From Tritrichomonas foetus (lineage: Eukaryota; Parabasalia; Tritrichomonadida; Tritrichomonadidae): DNA of 26,883 nucleotides. The translations under genes were made by a program, and so were the position numbers. The notes under the pieces were generated by a model. That model had not been told where the DNA came from, searched no databases, and worked only from the letters and a program-made list of their open reading frames with translations. Shown one piece after another: positions 16,417-26,391 of this stretch; positions within the stretch are counted from its first letter, which is position 1; each line of letters starts with the position of its first letter. The DNA lies in contig MLAK01001085.1 of NCBI GenBank assembly GCA_001839685.1, forward strand, positions 9,062 through 35,944, in the 5' to 3' direction.

Positions 16417-17442
16417 ATGTTTCTCTTCTTATTAGCAACATTCATTCATTCTGCAGATGTAAACATGCAGATTTTGTCTGATAAGACATTCGAAGCATCT
16501 GTCATCAACCATCCAACAAATGAAGTTTGGATCGTTATGTTCGTCTCTGATGAATCCAACGAGACACGTGATCTCATGAACAACTTCAGAAACGCATCAG
16601 ATGTTTCCGCTGGAATGGTTCATTATGGTGTTTTGGATGTCCGCCGCGCCCCAAAGGTTACACAACAATTCGAAATGAATTCTTTCCCATGCTTCCGCAT
16701 TTTCACAGCTGATAAGGTTCTTATTTACAATCCAAAGTCAACCAAGCCAGCTGCTTTCCTTAAGGCAACAACCAAATTCGTCCCAGATCTCGCTTTGAAT
16801 GTTACAGAAAGTTGGGCCGACGATTTCCTCGGTCAACCAGCCGCCATCTTATTCACAAAAAGCAAGACAACCCTTTTGTGGACAGGAATTTCCGCTTTCT
16901 TTGCAAAGAAATCCATCAGAATTGGAATCTGCCATGACGAATCTCTTTTCTCCAAATTCAAGGTCGAACAAGCTCCAGCTATCGTTTTCTTCAACGGAAC
17001 CCACAGAGAAGTTTACAGTGGCACAATGAAATTCAAGAACGTCAGAGAGGCCATCGAGGTTTTCTTCGCCAAGCGTTTCGTCGAACAAACATTCGACGTC
17101 CCAAGCGATGAGATGCTCATGCCAGACCAATTCAAGGAAATGTGCATTGGCGGAAAGCAAATCTGCGTTCTTGCCGCCACAAAGACCCCACCAGAAGGAA
17201 TGGCCGTCCTCCTCAAGGACAGCGCAAGAAGGAAGCTCAGATGCTTCGCTGGCGTTGTTAACCTTCCATACAAGTTCATGGAAAAGGGCGGAACATGGAT
17301 CTACAACCCAAGAAGAGATGGATTCATCCATGTTACAGATGGCGCTAACCTCCTCCCAACAATGGACCGCATCATCGACGGAACAGCCAAGTGGACAAAG
17401 CGCTCAGTTTATGAAGCTGGAAAAGAAACAGACGAACTTTAA
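16417..17442 (+). CDS. ER-luminal thioredoxin-fold (PDI-like) protein without CxxC, ending TDEL
   Basis: The product is 341 aa. A short signal peptide (MFLFLLATFIHSA) is followed by a thioredoxin-like domain (about 18-120) with NEVWIVMFVSDESNETRD where PDI has the WCGHC active site, and SFPCFRIF carrying the conserved cis-proline. A second thioredoxin-like domain (about 125-215) has QAPAIVFFNG; the last 120 residues may be a third. No CxxC is present at either active-site position, so oxidoreductase activity is not expected; a chaperone or client-binding role like non-catalytic PDIs is inferred. The C-terminus KETDEL ends in TDEL, a KDEL-type retrieval signal. N-glycosylation sequons occur (NETR, NVTES, NGTH). 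Its codons are more GC-rich than those of its neighbours, as in highly expressed trichomonad genes. Confidence 0.86.
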   Translation: MFLFLLATFIHSADVNMQILSDKTFEASVINHPTNEVWIVMFVSDESNETRDLMNNFRNASDVSAGMVHYGVLDVRRAPKVTQQFEMNSFPCFRIFTADKVLIYNPKSTKPAAFLKATTKFVPDLALNVTESWADDFLGQPAAILFTKSKTTLLWTGISAFFAKKSIRIGICHDESLFSKFKVEQAPAIVFFNGTHREVYSGTMKFKNVREAIEVFFAKRFVEQTFDVPSDEMLMPDQFKEMCIGGKQICVLAATKTPPEGMAVLLKDSARRKLRCFAGVVNLPYKFMEKGGTWIYNPRRDGFIHVTDGANLLPTMDRIIDGTAKWTKRSVYEAGKETDEL

Positions 17443-17552
17443 ACGTAAAAAATGATTTAAATTGACTTATTTTGCATTGCATTTCTCTTCTTGGATTTTA
17501 TTTTTTTATTTATACAATCTCATTTTGAATTATTTGAAATAAAAGAAAATCA
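17443..17552. other. 3' flank of the ER thioredoxin-fold gene
   Basis: The stop overlaps TAAA (CTTTAAACG), consistent with the UAAA-type polyadenylation signal described for trichomonads. AT-rich sequence leads into the minisatellite. Confidence 0.35.
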
Positions 17553-17930
17553 ATCATGAAGAAAACTTATTATGAAGGAAACTTATCATGAAGAAAACTT
17601 ATTATAAAGAAAACTCATTATGAAGGAAACTTATTATGAAGGAAACTTATCATGAAGGAAACCAATCATGAAGGAAACCAATCATGAAGGAAACCAATCA
17701 TGAAGGAAACCAATCATGAAGGAAACCAATCATGAAGAAAACTTATCTTGAAGAAAACCTATCATGAAGAAAACTTATCATGAAGAAAACTTATCATGAA
17801 GAAAACTTATCATGAAGAAAACTTATCATGAAGAAAACTTATCATGAAGAAAACTTATTATAAAGATAACTCATTATGAAGAAAACTTATTATGAAGATA
17901 ACTCATTATGAAGGAAACTTATTATGAAGC
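17553..17930. repeat. 16-bp minisatellite, 23 full units plus 10 nt
   Basis: The unit is ATCATGAAGAAAACTT and variants, with no insertion or deletion over 378 bp. Variants are arranged in blocks: five consecutive ATCATGAAGGAAACCA units (17649-17728), six consecutive ATCATGAAGAAAACTT units (17761-17856), and ATTATGAAGG or ATTATAAAGA types at both ends. It is non-coding in all frames and lies between the 3' ends of two convergent genes. Confidence 0.95.
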
Positions 17931-18018
17931 TAAATATATAATGAAACCTATTAGAGAAAATATACATTTAAAACCATCAATATTACAAAATGAAAAAAAT
18001 ACAAACATTTTACAATAA

Positions 18019-19248
18019 TCAACGAATTGCAACCCTTTTGATCTTGGGGTTTTTAGGTACATGAATATTACGAGGTTGAATCACTTGTCGAGGCATTCCA
18101 GGCCGGTTCCTTTGAATCAACGGCCTTGATGTCATTGGTCTTTCTTCGATAAATTCTATTTCTTTCTTTTCTTGGTTCTGTTGATTATATGATGAGCCTA
18201 CTTTAATTGGGCTCCACCAATCATGATCGGTAACAATTTGAAGTTCAGGTGAAGATATCATTCCAAAATCTTTACGAAAAGGTATTCCTTGTTTCATATG
18301 AATTCTTTCTTCCATTGGTTTAACAATATCAACTTTTTTGTTGTAAGCTGCATCTGGGAGATTCACATTCCTTAAGTTTCCTGGAATTTTTATTGTTGAT
18401 AATAATTGATCTGTATTTAATTCAACATCTTCCTTGAGAAAATTAGATATTAAATGCATTCTACTTTTGATACATTGTAACTTAAATAAATCATTAACTG
18501 TTGGTCTCATTAAAGGGTTCACTTGAAGGAGTCTTCGCAAAATCATAGTTAACTCATTTGAATACCCACGTGGAATACTAAATCTTCCCATGCATACTCT
18601 CTGAGCAAGTTCATTATTATTTTTTCCATGAAAAGGAAAATTAAAAGTCATCATTTCATATAATAAAACACCTAAAGACCACATATCACAGCATTGATCA
18701 TATGCTTTATGTTTCCAGATTTCTGGAGCTAGATATAAAGGCGTTCCAATTTGTGTACGAGCAAGTTGGGTACTATGAAGAACAGTAGACACACCTAAGT
18801 CAGCAATTTTTATGAAATCTGGTGCTGACATTAAAATATTGGCGCTTTTTAAATCACGATGAACGACACCAACAGAATGTAAAACTCTTAACCCTTCTAA
18901 AATTTGAATAAGAAAAGTCCATATTAGTTCTTCTTTAAATGGCCTTCCCTTTGCTTTTCTTCTTTCAATTAGATGAGATAAATCACCAAGTCGTGAATAC
19001 TCAGTAACAATGCATAATCTTCGTCGGTCACAAAATGCTTCATAAAATCGAATTATAAATGGTGATGTAAAAGATGCCATCAATCGAATTTCATTTACTG
19101 AATCTTCAATTTCTCGATGATTTAAAGCCCCAAGATTAACAACTTTGACAGCATATGTTTTCCCGTCACTATTTCTCGTTGCCTTATATACACAGCCATA
19201 TGTTCCTCGCCCAAGTACTTTAATTTGTTGAAAGCCCGGGAGATTCAT
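18019..19248 (-). CDS. NEK (NimA-related) protein kinase
   Basis: The product is 409 aa from the ATG at 19248; the kinase domain fills residues 5-265. Glycine loop GRGTYGCV (13-20), Lys35, HRD (130-132) in VVHRDLKSANILM, DLG (150-152) in place of DFG as IADLGVS, GTPLYLAPE (168-176) and RPTVNDL at the end are all typical of NEKs, where DLGVS is common. The C-terminal 145 residues have no coiled coil that I can see and are basic and proline-containing. By family knowledge NEKs act on centrosomes, basal bodies, flagella and mitosis; parabasalids carry many. The TCAATT 11-12 nt upstream of the ATG may be the initiator. It is convergent with the ER thioredoxin-fold gene across the minisatellite. 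Confidence 0.92.
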   Translation of the reverse strand: MNLPGFQQIKVLGRGTYGCVYKATRNSDGKTYAVKVVNLGALNHREIEDSVNEIRLMASFTSPFIIRFYEAFCDRRRLCIVTEYSRLGDLSHLIERRKAKGRPFKEELIWTFLIQILEGLRVLHSVGVVHRDLKSANILMSAPDFIKIADLGVSTVLHSTQLARTQIGTPLYLAPEIWKHKAYDQCCDMWSLGVLLYEMMTFNFPFHGKNNNELAQRVCMGRFSIPRGYSNELTMILRRLLQVNPLMRPTVNDLFKLQCIKSRMHLISNFLKEDVELNTDQLLSTIKIPGNLRNVNLPDAAYNKKVDIVKPMEERIHMKQGIPFRKDFGMISSPELQIVTDHDWWSPIKVGSSYNQQNQEKKEIEFIEERPMTSRPLIQRNRPGMPRQVIQPRNIHVPKNPKIKRVAIR

Positions 19249-19600
19249 TGGAAATTGAAGAAAAAAAATCTTGACATTTTATTTTAAACGTACATTTCAC
19301 ATCACACAAAAGTATCTCCCATTTTATAACTCTTGACACTTTCTCATTCAGAGAAAATAGTACCTCAATCGATATATAGCACAATAAAAGCATAAATTGA
19401 TCATGATCCTAACTCAGATATTCTTGTTATCTTGATCTGATCCAAATTTTTATGACATCGTGAAATTTAATGAGGTATACACTTGACTTATAATTATTCA
19501 CATTTTAAATTAAACAATGACCAAAAGAATAAATAGAACAGCTTTCGAAAATGAAATTGTTTAGTAATCATTTTATTTCTTCGCTCAATTTCTTTTTTTT
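19249..19600. other. intergenic region between Rab and NEK genes
   Basis: No gene seen. It holds TTATGACATCGTGAAAT at 19450-19466, identical to 6950-6966; both copies are upstream of minus-strand genes, about 200 and 120 nt from their ATG codons. Confidence 0.4.
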
Positions 19601-20182
19601 TTAACAACATGATCGTGATTTTTTAGTATCATTATTATTATTATTGATATCAATATTTGTTACTTCAGCTCGTTCAACTTGTATTTGTGCAATATGATTT
19701 GAAACAACATCAAAAACTTCTTCGATTCCACATCCTGTTTTAGCTGATGTAATTATATATTGAGCTCCAAGACTTTTAGCAAAGGTACTTATTTCTTCTT
19801 CATCTACAGCAATGAATTCTTCAAGATCGGATTTATTCGCAGCAATAATCACGTATGGGTTTTCTGAAAATTTACGGAAATTATCAACCCATTTTGTTAA
19901 ATTTTTCATTGTATGCTTATCAGTCATATCAAACACTGCAATTGCTGCAACAGAATTTCGATAATAAATTGGACCAAGTGCTTGATACTTTTCTTGGCCT
20001 GCTGTATCCCATATTTGCATTGAGACTGTTTTCCCATTTACATTCGTTTCATGCGTATGAAAAACAGCACCAACTGTGCTCTTTTGTTCATATGGAATTT
20101 GTTTGTGCAAAAATTGGGTAAGTATTGATGTTTTTCCAACTTGTGTATCACCAACTAATACTACTCTCCCAGTAACAGTCAT
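19601..20182 (-). CDS. Rab GTPase, Rab21/Rab5-like
   Basis: The product is 193 aa. P-loop GDTQVGKTS (11-19), switch I Thr36, WDTAGQEKY (58-66), NKSD (116-119) and SAK (146-148) are intact, so GTP binding and hydrolysis are expected. YQALGPIYYRNS after the switch II motif is very like Rab21 (HALGPIYYR). The C-terminus SRSCC gives two cysteines for geranylgeranylation. The hypervariable tail carries a five-Asn run (180-184) encoded by a trinucleotide tract near 19630-19645. By family knowledge it would regulate early endocytic traffic; exact subgroup membership is inferred. It has a clean ATG start; a TCATTT initiator candidate lies about 27 nt upstream. Confidence 0.95.
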   Translation of the reverse strand: MTVTGRVVLVGDTQVGKTSILTQFLHKQIPYEQKSTVGAVFHTHETNVNGKTVSMQIWDTAGQEKYQALGPIYYRNSVAAIAVFDMTDKHTMKNLTKWVDNFRKFSENPYVIIAANKSDLEEFIAVDEEEISTFAKSLGAQYIITSAKTGCGIEEVFDVVSNHIAQIQVERAEVTNIDINNNNNDTKKSRSCC

Positions 20183-20727
20183 TTTATATTTCGAAAAAGA
20201 GAAATGACACTTAAAAAAATGATATCATCACCCAAAATTGTTATTCAAATCTAGAATACATTTCTTTCGAATTTTTCATGATGGAAACTTTTTCAATATA
20301 TTCAGAAATTTCATTTTTCTGAATAAATTCTAAAGAAAAATGGTCATTATTGGCATATGCTAATTGAAATATTTCAATAAAACTTCATCCTTTCTAAATG
20401 GCATATATACACTTCTATTGAAATTTTGTGTAAATATTCAGAGAAATAGTTAACTGACATTGTTGCACCGAATTCAAAATTTTCGAAAATTTCCAATTTG
20501 GAAATGGTCAATCATTTCGGTAATGTGAAGTGTTTTCTAGATTTCAATATAGCATCTGTGACCCTCAAAAATTTGATGACAAAAAAGGATTCACTGTCTT
20601 TCTACAATTCTCATATCAAATAAAAAACAATCAATAATATTCATCATAGTCAAAAAAAGAAACCAGTGGAAAATATCGAATCCAATATATTATTTATAAA
20701 ATAAAATAAAATAAAATAAAAAAATAG
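20183..20727. other. intergenic region upstream of the Rab gene
   Basis: No gene seen. It contains two overlapping perfect palindromes, AAATTTTCGAAAATTT (20477-20492) and TTTCCAA-T-TTGGAAA (20490-20504), and two ATGGTCA sites (near 20341 and 20503), variants of the GGYC element. An AAAAT-type simple repeat sits at 20697-20720. Confidence 0.4.
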
Positions 20728-22674
20728 TTATTTCTTACCTCTTCTTTTTGGTGGTGGTTTTCCTTTACCTTTTCCTTTCGCATTTGTTTCTTCTTCTGTT
20801 TGAACTTCAATTTCTGTCCGCGGTTCTGTGTCTGCGAGTACCTCAGCTTCTGCTTTCGGTTTCCGCAAAATGAAATCTTCCGCAACTTGAAGCATTGATA
20901 TTGTGCTCCGCATATCAGCTTCGAAGAATCTTGTTTCTTCGTAGAATTGACTGCGAAGTGTTGAAAGTGAAAAGTGTAGCTTACCAGAAACGTTATGATG
21001 GAACGTTGTTGGATTGTCTGATATACTTGATTGAATATCATACGCTAAAGCTAAGTAATCCAAAATCTGTTCTTTTGATGCATTTTCAATTGGGTTTAGT
21101 GGAAGCTTCTTTTCTTCTTCAGACTTTTCTGTGGTTTCAGAAGATGTATCTTTATCGATTGGTATTATTTTCTTCTTTCTTGGTGCTAACGAGACAGATC
21201 TCTTTTTCATTGTACGATGAAGCTTCAACATTGGACTAGGTGATTCCTGCTCCAGTGACAGAGGAGGTGGCGCTATTTTCACAATTGGAGAATGCGGTTC
21301 AACGATAGGTGGAGGAGGTTTCACCAAATGCGCACGGAAATATTCTGTAAAGTATTGATTATCTTCAATTAGTTTAAACATTTGATTTAATCCAAATGAA
21401 TATGAAGATTGTGCAAGCGAATTAGTAATTTGTACATTATTTGCTTCAAGATGCTGCAAAAAGGTATCATCAGCAATCAATGCTTTATATTTATGCATCC
21501 AATCACCATAATTTTGACCATAGAAACAATGTTGATTAGTATTCATTAATATATTCTTGTGAATATCAAAGCATGTATCAATGGTATTATTTATATTGTT
21601 TTGCAACTCTTTTATTTGTGTTTGAAACTTGTCTTGAAGTTGCCACATTCTTTCTTCGCGTTGTGAGCTCATTTCTACAATTTCAGTGTATTGCTTTTGA
21701 CGAAGTGGTTCGAGCTCAGCAATTAAATTGGAAATGGTGGCTTCTTGTTGTTTCACAATTTCAACTAGTGATTCAAGTTGATCTTTTGGTTCAGTTGCAT
21801 TAATTAATGCATTTACAGATTCTGGATTTATTGTTGTAGAGAATTCAGATTTATTGAATCTTATGTCACTATTTGTGTAGCATGCATCATCAAAACATGC
21901 TTGTGCACTTTCAAGCTCAGGTTGAACGGGAAACTCAATTCCCATTCTTTCTTGAGCTTTCAGCATATTTTGTAACTCAATTGCGATATTTGAAAGGGTC
22001 GCTGATGAAATTGTTGATAAATTTCGCCTTTTGACAATTTTGTCGTTAAAAAATGCAATTTCTTCTGATCTGAGCTGCATATTTTCTTTGAGGAGTTCTT
22101 CGTGCTTCTGAATGAGGCCGTTTAAATTTCCATATTCTTCAGCAACAGTCAATGATAAATCTTCAGAATCATCAACAACAAATGATCGCTTCTTTAAAGT
22201 ATAGGCCAGCTCTTCGAGTCTTTTGAAAGTTAAGTCTCGCATTTTGAGAAGGCCGAAATCATTTTTGAGAGAAGAAACTTGATTTAATAAATTTGGAGAT
22301 GATAATGGCCCAACTTTTTGAATATCTTCCTCAATCGCTCTGATCGTCTCGTACATCGATTCTTTGACATCGTGGCTTGGAGGATTGCGTTCGTAATGCG
22401 AAAGAAAAGACGTATTCGTGATAAGAGTATGATAGAGATTATTTGAGTTGGATTCTTTAGCCTGTAAATGCGCAAGTGTGTCTTTCATGGATGCATTGCA
22501 ATGATTGAGCTGTTGTGCACAGCTTTCTTGGAGTCTCCAAATATGTCTCATTTCGTCGATAAGTTTATCTTTCTCGTGAGTGGTTGTCGCTGAAATGGCT
22601 TTATGAACGAGTGCTAATGCTTGTTGCTGAGCGTCGACGCCCATTTGAATAATATCATCATCCAATTCCTCCAT
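20728..22674 (-). CDS. coiled-coil protein of unknown function (648 aa)
   Basis: The product starts at an ATG and is 648 aa. Residues about 1-435 are almost entirely helical with heptad-like coiled-coil stretches (for example LESLVEIVKQQEATISNLIA and EERMWQLQDKFQTQIKELQN). A proline-rich segment (KPPPPIVEPHSPIVKIAPPP) near 449-475 is followed by a basic, Ser/Thr-rich linker. A short helical domain lies around 525-610. A very basic tail ends GKGKGKPPPKRRGKK, which could bind nucleic acid or the acidic tubulin tail. There is no signal peptide or membrane helix. I recognise no family; a cytoskeletal or basal-body structural protein is a guess from composition. It is transcribed divergently from the HEAT-repeat gene. 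Confidence 0.85.
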   Translation of the reverse strand: MEELDDDIIQMGVDAQQQALALVHKAISATTTHEKDKLIDEMRHIWRLQESCAQQLNHCNASMKDTLAHLQAKESNSNNLYHTLITNTSFLSHYERNPPSHDVKESMYETIRAIEEDIQKVGPLSSPNLLNQVSSLKNDFGLLKMRDLTFKRLEELAYTLKKRSFVVDDSEDLSLTVAEEYGNLNGLIQKHEELLKENMQLRSEEIAFFNDKIVKRRNLSTISSATLSNIAIELQNMLKAQERMGIEFPVQPELESAQACFDDACYTNSDIRFNKSEFSTTINPESVNALINATEPKDQLESLVEIVKQQEATISNLIAELEPLRQKQYTEIVEMSSQREERMWQLQDKFQTQIKELQNNINNTIDTCFDIHKNILMNTNQHCFYGQNYGDWMHKYKALIADDTFLQHLEANNVQITNSLAQSSYSFGLNQMFKLIEDNQYFTEYFRAHLVKPPPPIVEPHSPIVKIAPPPLSLEQESPSPMLKLHRTMKKRSVSLAPRKKKIIPIDKDTSSETTEKSEEEKKLPLNPIENASKEQILDYLALAYDIQSSISDNPTTFHHNVSGKLHFSLSTLRSQFYEETRFFEADMRSTISMLQVAEDFILRKPKAEAEVLADTEPRTEIEVQTEEETNAKGKGKGKPPPKRRGKK

Positions 22675-22918
22675 GGGGTTTTAAATTTAACGTATACTAA
22701 TATTGAGAAAGAATCCTAATCAATTAACGTTAAATTTGCAGCGGTTATGGCCAAATGATATCTATTTCATCAATCGCAACTTTTCGATAGTATATATGGC
22801 CGAAGAATTGAGAACTTTTCCTCATTCACTTTCAATCAGCTTTTTACATACTTATATGGCCAATGATATGAGTTTAAAGACCATATAAGCAAAGAAAATT
22901 GCGCTTCCCTGAGAATAA
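22675..22918. promoter_or_regulatory. divergent promoter with four GGYC elements
   Basis: GGCC occurs at 22749, 22798 and 22858, and GGTC on the minus strand at 22879-22882. TTATATGGCC (22852-22861) and GACCATATAA (22879-22888) form an inverted repeat with one mismatch and a 17-nt spacer. Two of the GGCC sites are followed by A(A/AA)TGATAT. CTCATTCACTTTC near 22820 is a possible initiator for the plus-strand gene. Confidence 0.5.
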
Positions 22919-25900
22919 ATGATCACTCAAGAGGAGCTTATTAGTCGACTAGAACAAGATGGTAAATTCATTCTCTCAAATCCCAAATACCTTCATCAAC
23001 CAGTAATGCAAATTAATACCTCACCTGAGCAAATACTTTTTTTATTTCATAATATTAGATCAATAGAATCGCATGAAGTAGTTTGTGGATTATTATTTAA
23101 CATGATTCCTTTTATTACAGTAGATTTAAGTTCAGAATTAATCAGTCAATTATGGATAGATTTAATTAATGCTTCTTCGTTTATTGTATCATATCCTCAG
23201 ATCTTTGGATTAGTTGAGGTTTTACGTTCACTATCAAATTTATGTGGTTGCGTAGATCAATCATATTTAGATTTTCTTCAGAATCCACAAATACCTGCAC
23301 CTTTAGTTCGTCCGTATGCACTTGAATCTCTTTATGAATATTTACCAGCTGGATTCCTAACAAATGATATCAGTAGTGATTTCAATATGAAACAATTTTT
23401 TGCAGAAGTTATTACAGACGCACTTCTTGATGGAACAATTCATCATAGATCATTTATGATTCAATTGCTTTTTGCACTTCACCTTACAGATGATCAAATG
23501 AGAGCTGTTCCAAATTTACCAAAAAACTTTTGGAGAACTGTTTTTGATATTTCTTGTCAGGAAAATGAATTTTATAAATTATTAGTTCCCGTCCGTAAAC
23601 TTAAAATTTTAGTTCCTTCATTCTTTGAAGATGATAATGAATCCATTGAATCGGTATTAACAGACATAAATGAAAAAGCGAGAGAAAATATAGAAAATTG
23701 TCTTCCAATTGTCTTGAATTGCATCAAAGTATTTCCATATTTTTCAATTAAATATACAATTCAATTTATCGATATTTTAATTTCCATTTTTGATGGATTT
23801 GACTTAAATCATTGGAGAAATATAAAAGAAATATCGCATCTAATTTTTGAATCCATATATGATGCAAGATTTACACCTGATCAAATCAAAGCAACTTATA
23901 ATTTTACAGCAAACTTACCTTTAAATCAAGGAAATTTCTTTCTTTCAATTCATTTTAATGAACTCTTTTCTGAATTTTATGATTTTTCAACACCATTTCT
24001 TGATAACTTGGTAAAATGGAAAGAAGAATCTCATTCCTTCAATGCAGTTATATATTTTTTCTGTGTCACTGAGTTATCAGAGTTTTTGTGTAGTGAAACC
24101 AATGTTTTATATAGTTGTATAGTTCCTTCTATTTTCGATTTTTTAGAGAATTCCAATCATGAAATAGTTGTATACTCAGCTATAAAAGCGCTCAAACATT
24201 TATATAGGGAAGATGCCATCAAGACAAATGACTTTTTGAACACATTTTTTGATTTGACGCAAAAAACTAATCCGCTTTTCTTGAAATTCTATTTTTCACT
24301 AATTAAAGAAATCGAAGAGTATACCAGTGAGTATGATAATGGTGAAATTTTTGATGATGACGATCCAGCAGCAACTATTGAAAATGGAATGACAACTAAA
24401 GATAAATTGAAACGCATTCATTCAGTCATTAACATGTTTGTTAGAAGTAATATTATGAAAAATGACTTGCATCCAATTTTTTATGGTTATCTACTAGAAC
24501 TTTTTGTTAAGTTAATGAAAGATAAAGAACCTTCTTCAATGTTTGAACGATGCTTTTCATTATGTAAATTTTTGCTTTCACAAAATGAATATTTTCATAT
24601 ATTTCCACAAGTGGCATCTTTTATTCTAAATGCACTTAGATACAGCAATGACACTTTCTTACCTATTTCTTTCCAGTTATATGAAACCTTAATGAACTAT
24701 TTAATAATTAACTACCCACCAACCCTCAACATGCCAACAATAACAACAGGGAATATTGAAACAGAAATGCGAATAAGTGTTCGAAAGGTATTGGCAGATA
24801 TTGCTTATTATTGCTCTTATATTGCTGAAGAACAAAAATTTGACAATAATTTTGAATTTTCTTTGAAAATTGTTTTGGATTTCATGAATTCGAATGTTGA
24901 TTCTTATGTTGAATGCTCATTAAATATTTTTAGAAGGTTTATTCCATTGATTTTAACTGAAATTGAAAGATTTCCACCTTTGTTTAATCTAATACTATCT
25001 AAAGTGATGAATATAGCCAAAGAATCAGATAAATTGAGTTTTGTAAATAACGCTTATAATATTTTCATCAAAATAGTTAAACAAAACAATAAATCAAATA
25101 TTGAAAGTTTATATTCTATGATTAATGAAATGAAATTGCTTGGATTCCAAGAACGATTCAGCTTATTAAATCATCAATCAATTTTTAATTTAAGCTGTCT
25201 TCATTTTAATTACTTCAAATTTTTACAATGTTTAATAAATGTGAATATTGGATTGACACCAAATGAACTTGCTCAATTAGTTCAGTGGATTTCTTCAATA
25301 AATATCAAATTGCTTCCTGATTTGTTAATGCCTGTCTCTGAAGCCCTTTTTGCTGGATTGTACCAAACGAACAATAATTATTTAAATCATCTTTGGAGTG
25401 TTTTAAATTACCGAATAAAAGAAAATATTTGTGAATTCACTCATTTTCAGAACAGTATTCTCTCACTTGTTGAAACAATTAATGATTTTCTCTCAAATAT
25501 TCCTGATCCAACACAATTTGAAACTTCTGGATTTTCAAATCAACTTGAATATATATGGAACATTGTAAACGATACACCTAATCCAAATTTAAATTCTGAT
25601 GATGATGATGACGAAAATAGTGGAAATAAAGTTATTAGTGTGATTGCACCAATTATTTTGAATGTTTATGCTTTAACCGGAAATATTTTGAATTTTAATT
25701 ACACTATTTTAGAACAAATTGGGTTGGAAATTATTGAAGATAATATCGATCGAAGAGACTATCCAAAAATGGTGGCTGATATTATTAGCATCTACCAACG
25801 ATTTGGGACATTGCATTTATTTTCAAATGTTGGAGCTCAAGTTTTGTTTCATTTTGTGGCGATGGGAAACATTTCTAAAAAATATTTCATTGATGATGAA

Positions 25901-26041
25901 AAACGAAGAGAAATGTTTGATGTTTTGACTGATATGATTCATAAAGATTCACGAATTTATGACTACTTGAAAGAAAATTACATTAATAGTGAAGACGACT
26001 ATCATTTTTTAGTTGAATTTTTTGAAGATGTTAGTAAATAA
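22919..26041 (+). CDS. large alpha-solenoid (HEAT-repeat) protein, possibly an importin-beta-type karyopherin
   Basis: The product is 1,040 aa from an ATG with no low-quality break. It is made almost entirely of amphipathic helix pairs without membrane segments, in keeping with HEAT repeats. The first 75 residues (SPEQILFLFHNIRSIESHEV, then LLFNMIPFI) resemble the importin-beta N-terminal helices, and the length matches that family (about 850-1,100 aa). Acidic loops occur near residue 480 (EIFDDDDPAATIENG) and near 895 (NLNSDDDDDENSGN), the first in the position where importins have cargo-release acidic loops. Nuclear transport is inferred; other HEAT proteins remain possible because no diagnostic motif is clear. 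Confidence 0.82.
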   Translation: MITQEELISRLEQDGKFILSNPKYLHQPVMQINTSPEQILFLFHNIRSIESHEVVCGLLFNMIPFITVDLSSELISQLWIDLINASSFIVSYPQIFGLVEVLRSLSNLCGCVDQSYLDFLQNPQIPAPLVRPYALESLYEYLPAGFLTNDISSDFNMKQFFAEVITDALLDGTIHHRSFMIQLLFALHLTDDQMRAVPNLPKNFWRTVFDISCQENEFYKLLVPVRKLKILVPSFFEDDNESIESVLTDINEKARENIENCLPIVLNCIKVFPYFSIKYTIQFIDILISIFDGFDLNHWRNIKEISHLIFESIYDARFTPDQIKATYNFTANLPLNQGNFFLSIHFNELFSEFYDFSTPFLDNLVKWKEESHSFNAVIYFFCVTELSEFLCSETNVLYSCIVPSIFDFLENSNHEIVVYSAIKALKHLYREDAIKTNDFLNTFFDLTQKTNPLFLKFYFSLIKEIEEYTSEYDNGEIFDDDDPAATIENGMTTKDKLKRIHSVINMFVRSNIMKNDLHPIFYGYLLELFVKLMKDKEPSSMFERCFSLCKFLLSQNEYFHIFPQVASFILNALRYSNDTFLPISFQLYETLMNYLIINYPPTLNMPTITTGNIETEMRISVRKVLADIAYYCSYIAEEQKFDNNFEFSLKIVLDFMNSNVDSYVECSLNIFRRFIPLILTEIERFPPLFNLILSKVMNIAKESDKLSFVNNAYNIFIKIVKQNNKSNIESLYSMINEMKLLGFQERFSLLNHQSIFNLSCLHFNYFKFLQCLINVNIGLTPNELAQLVQWISSINIKLLPDLLMPVSEALFAGLYQTNNNYLNHLWSVLNYRIKENICEFTHFQNSILSLVETINDFLSNIPDPTQFETSGFSNQLEYIWNIVNDTPNPNLNSDDDDDENSGNKVISVIAPIILNVYALTGNILNFNYTILEQIGLEIIEDNIDRRDYPKMVADIISIYQRFGTLHLFSNVGAQVLFHFVAMGNISKKYFIDDEKRREMFDVLTDMIHKDSRIYDYLKENYINSEDDYHFLVEFFEDVSK

Positions 26042-26391
26042 ATATATATATATACAAATTCATCTCGAGATAAATCTTTCATTTTTGAATTTCTTTCTAT
26101 CTTCATTCTGATTTCACTATCATGAATTTCTTAATCTTATTTGTATTTGCTAGTTTGCTTTCATTGATATTAATGCATATATTCTCACAATAGAAATCAA
26201 TAAACGACATTTCAAAATGTAATTAATGAAAGAATTTCTTTTTTCCTCAGAAACAATAAATATATATAGTAAAAGCAAAATATAAAAAAGTGAATGTAAT
26301 TTTATTATCTCCTTAACAATGATTAAAAATATTACCAATGACAAATGGTATGGTTGTATTTCTTGACTAAATGATGATTAATTTAAAATTA
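26042..26391. other. intergenic region between two convergent genes
   Basis: No credible gene. A hydrophobic minus-strand ORF at 26150-26344 starts at TTG and is A/T-biased, so I discount it. Short TA dinucleotide run at 26043-26052. Confidence 0.4.

Noticed and set aside
17553..17930. CRISPR array
   Set aside because: Units are contiguous 16-bp repeats without spacers, in eukaryotic DNA.
22703..22888. Plus-strand ORF in the divergent promoter
   Set aside because: It opens at TTG and lies wholly on the GGCC-rich promoter.
26150..26344. Hydrophobic minus-strand ORF
   Set aside because: It opens at TTG and its hydrophobicity follows from AT-rich DNA.
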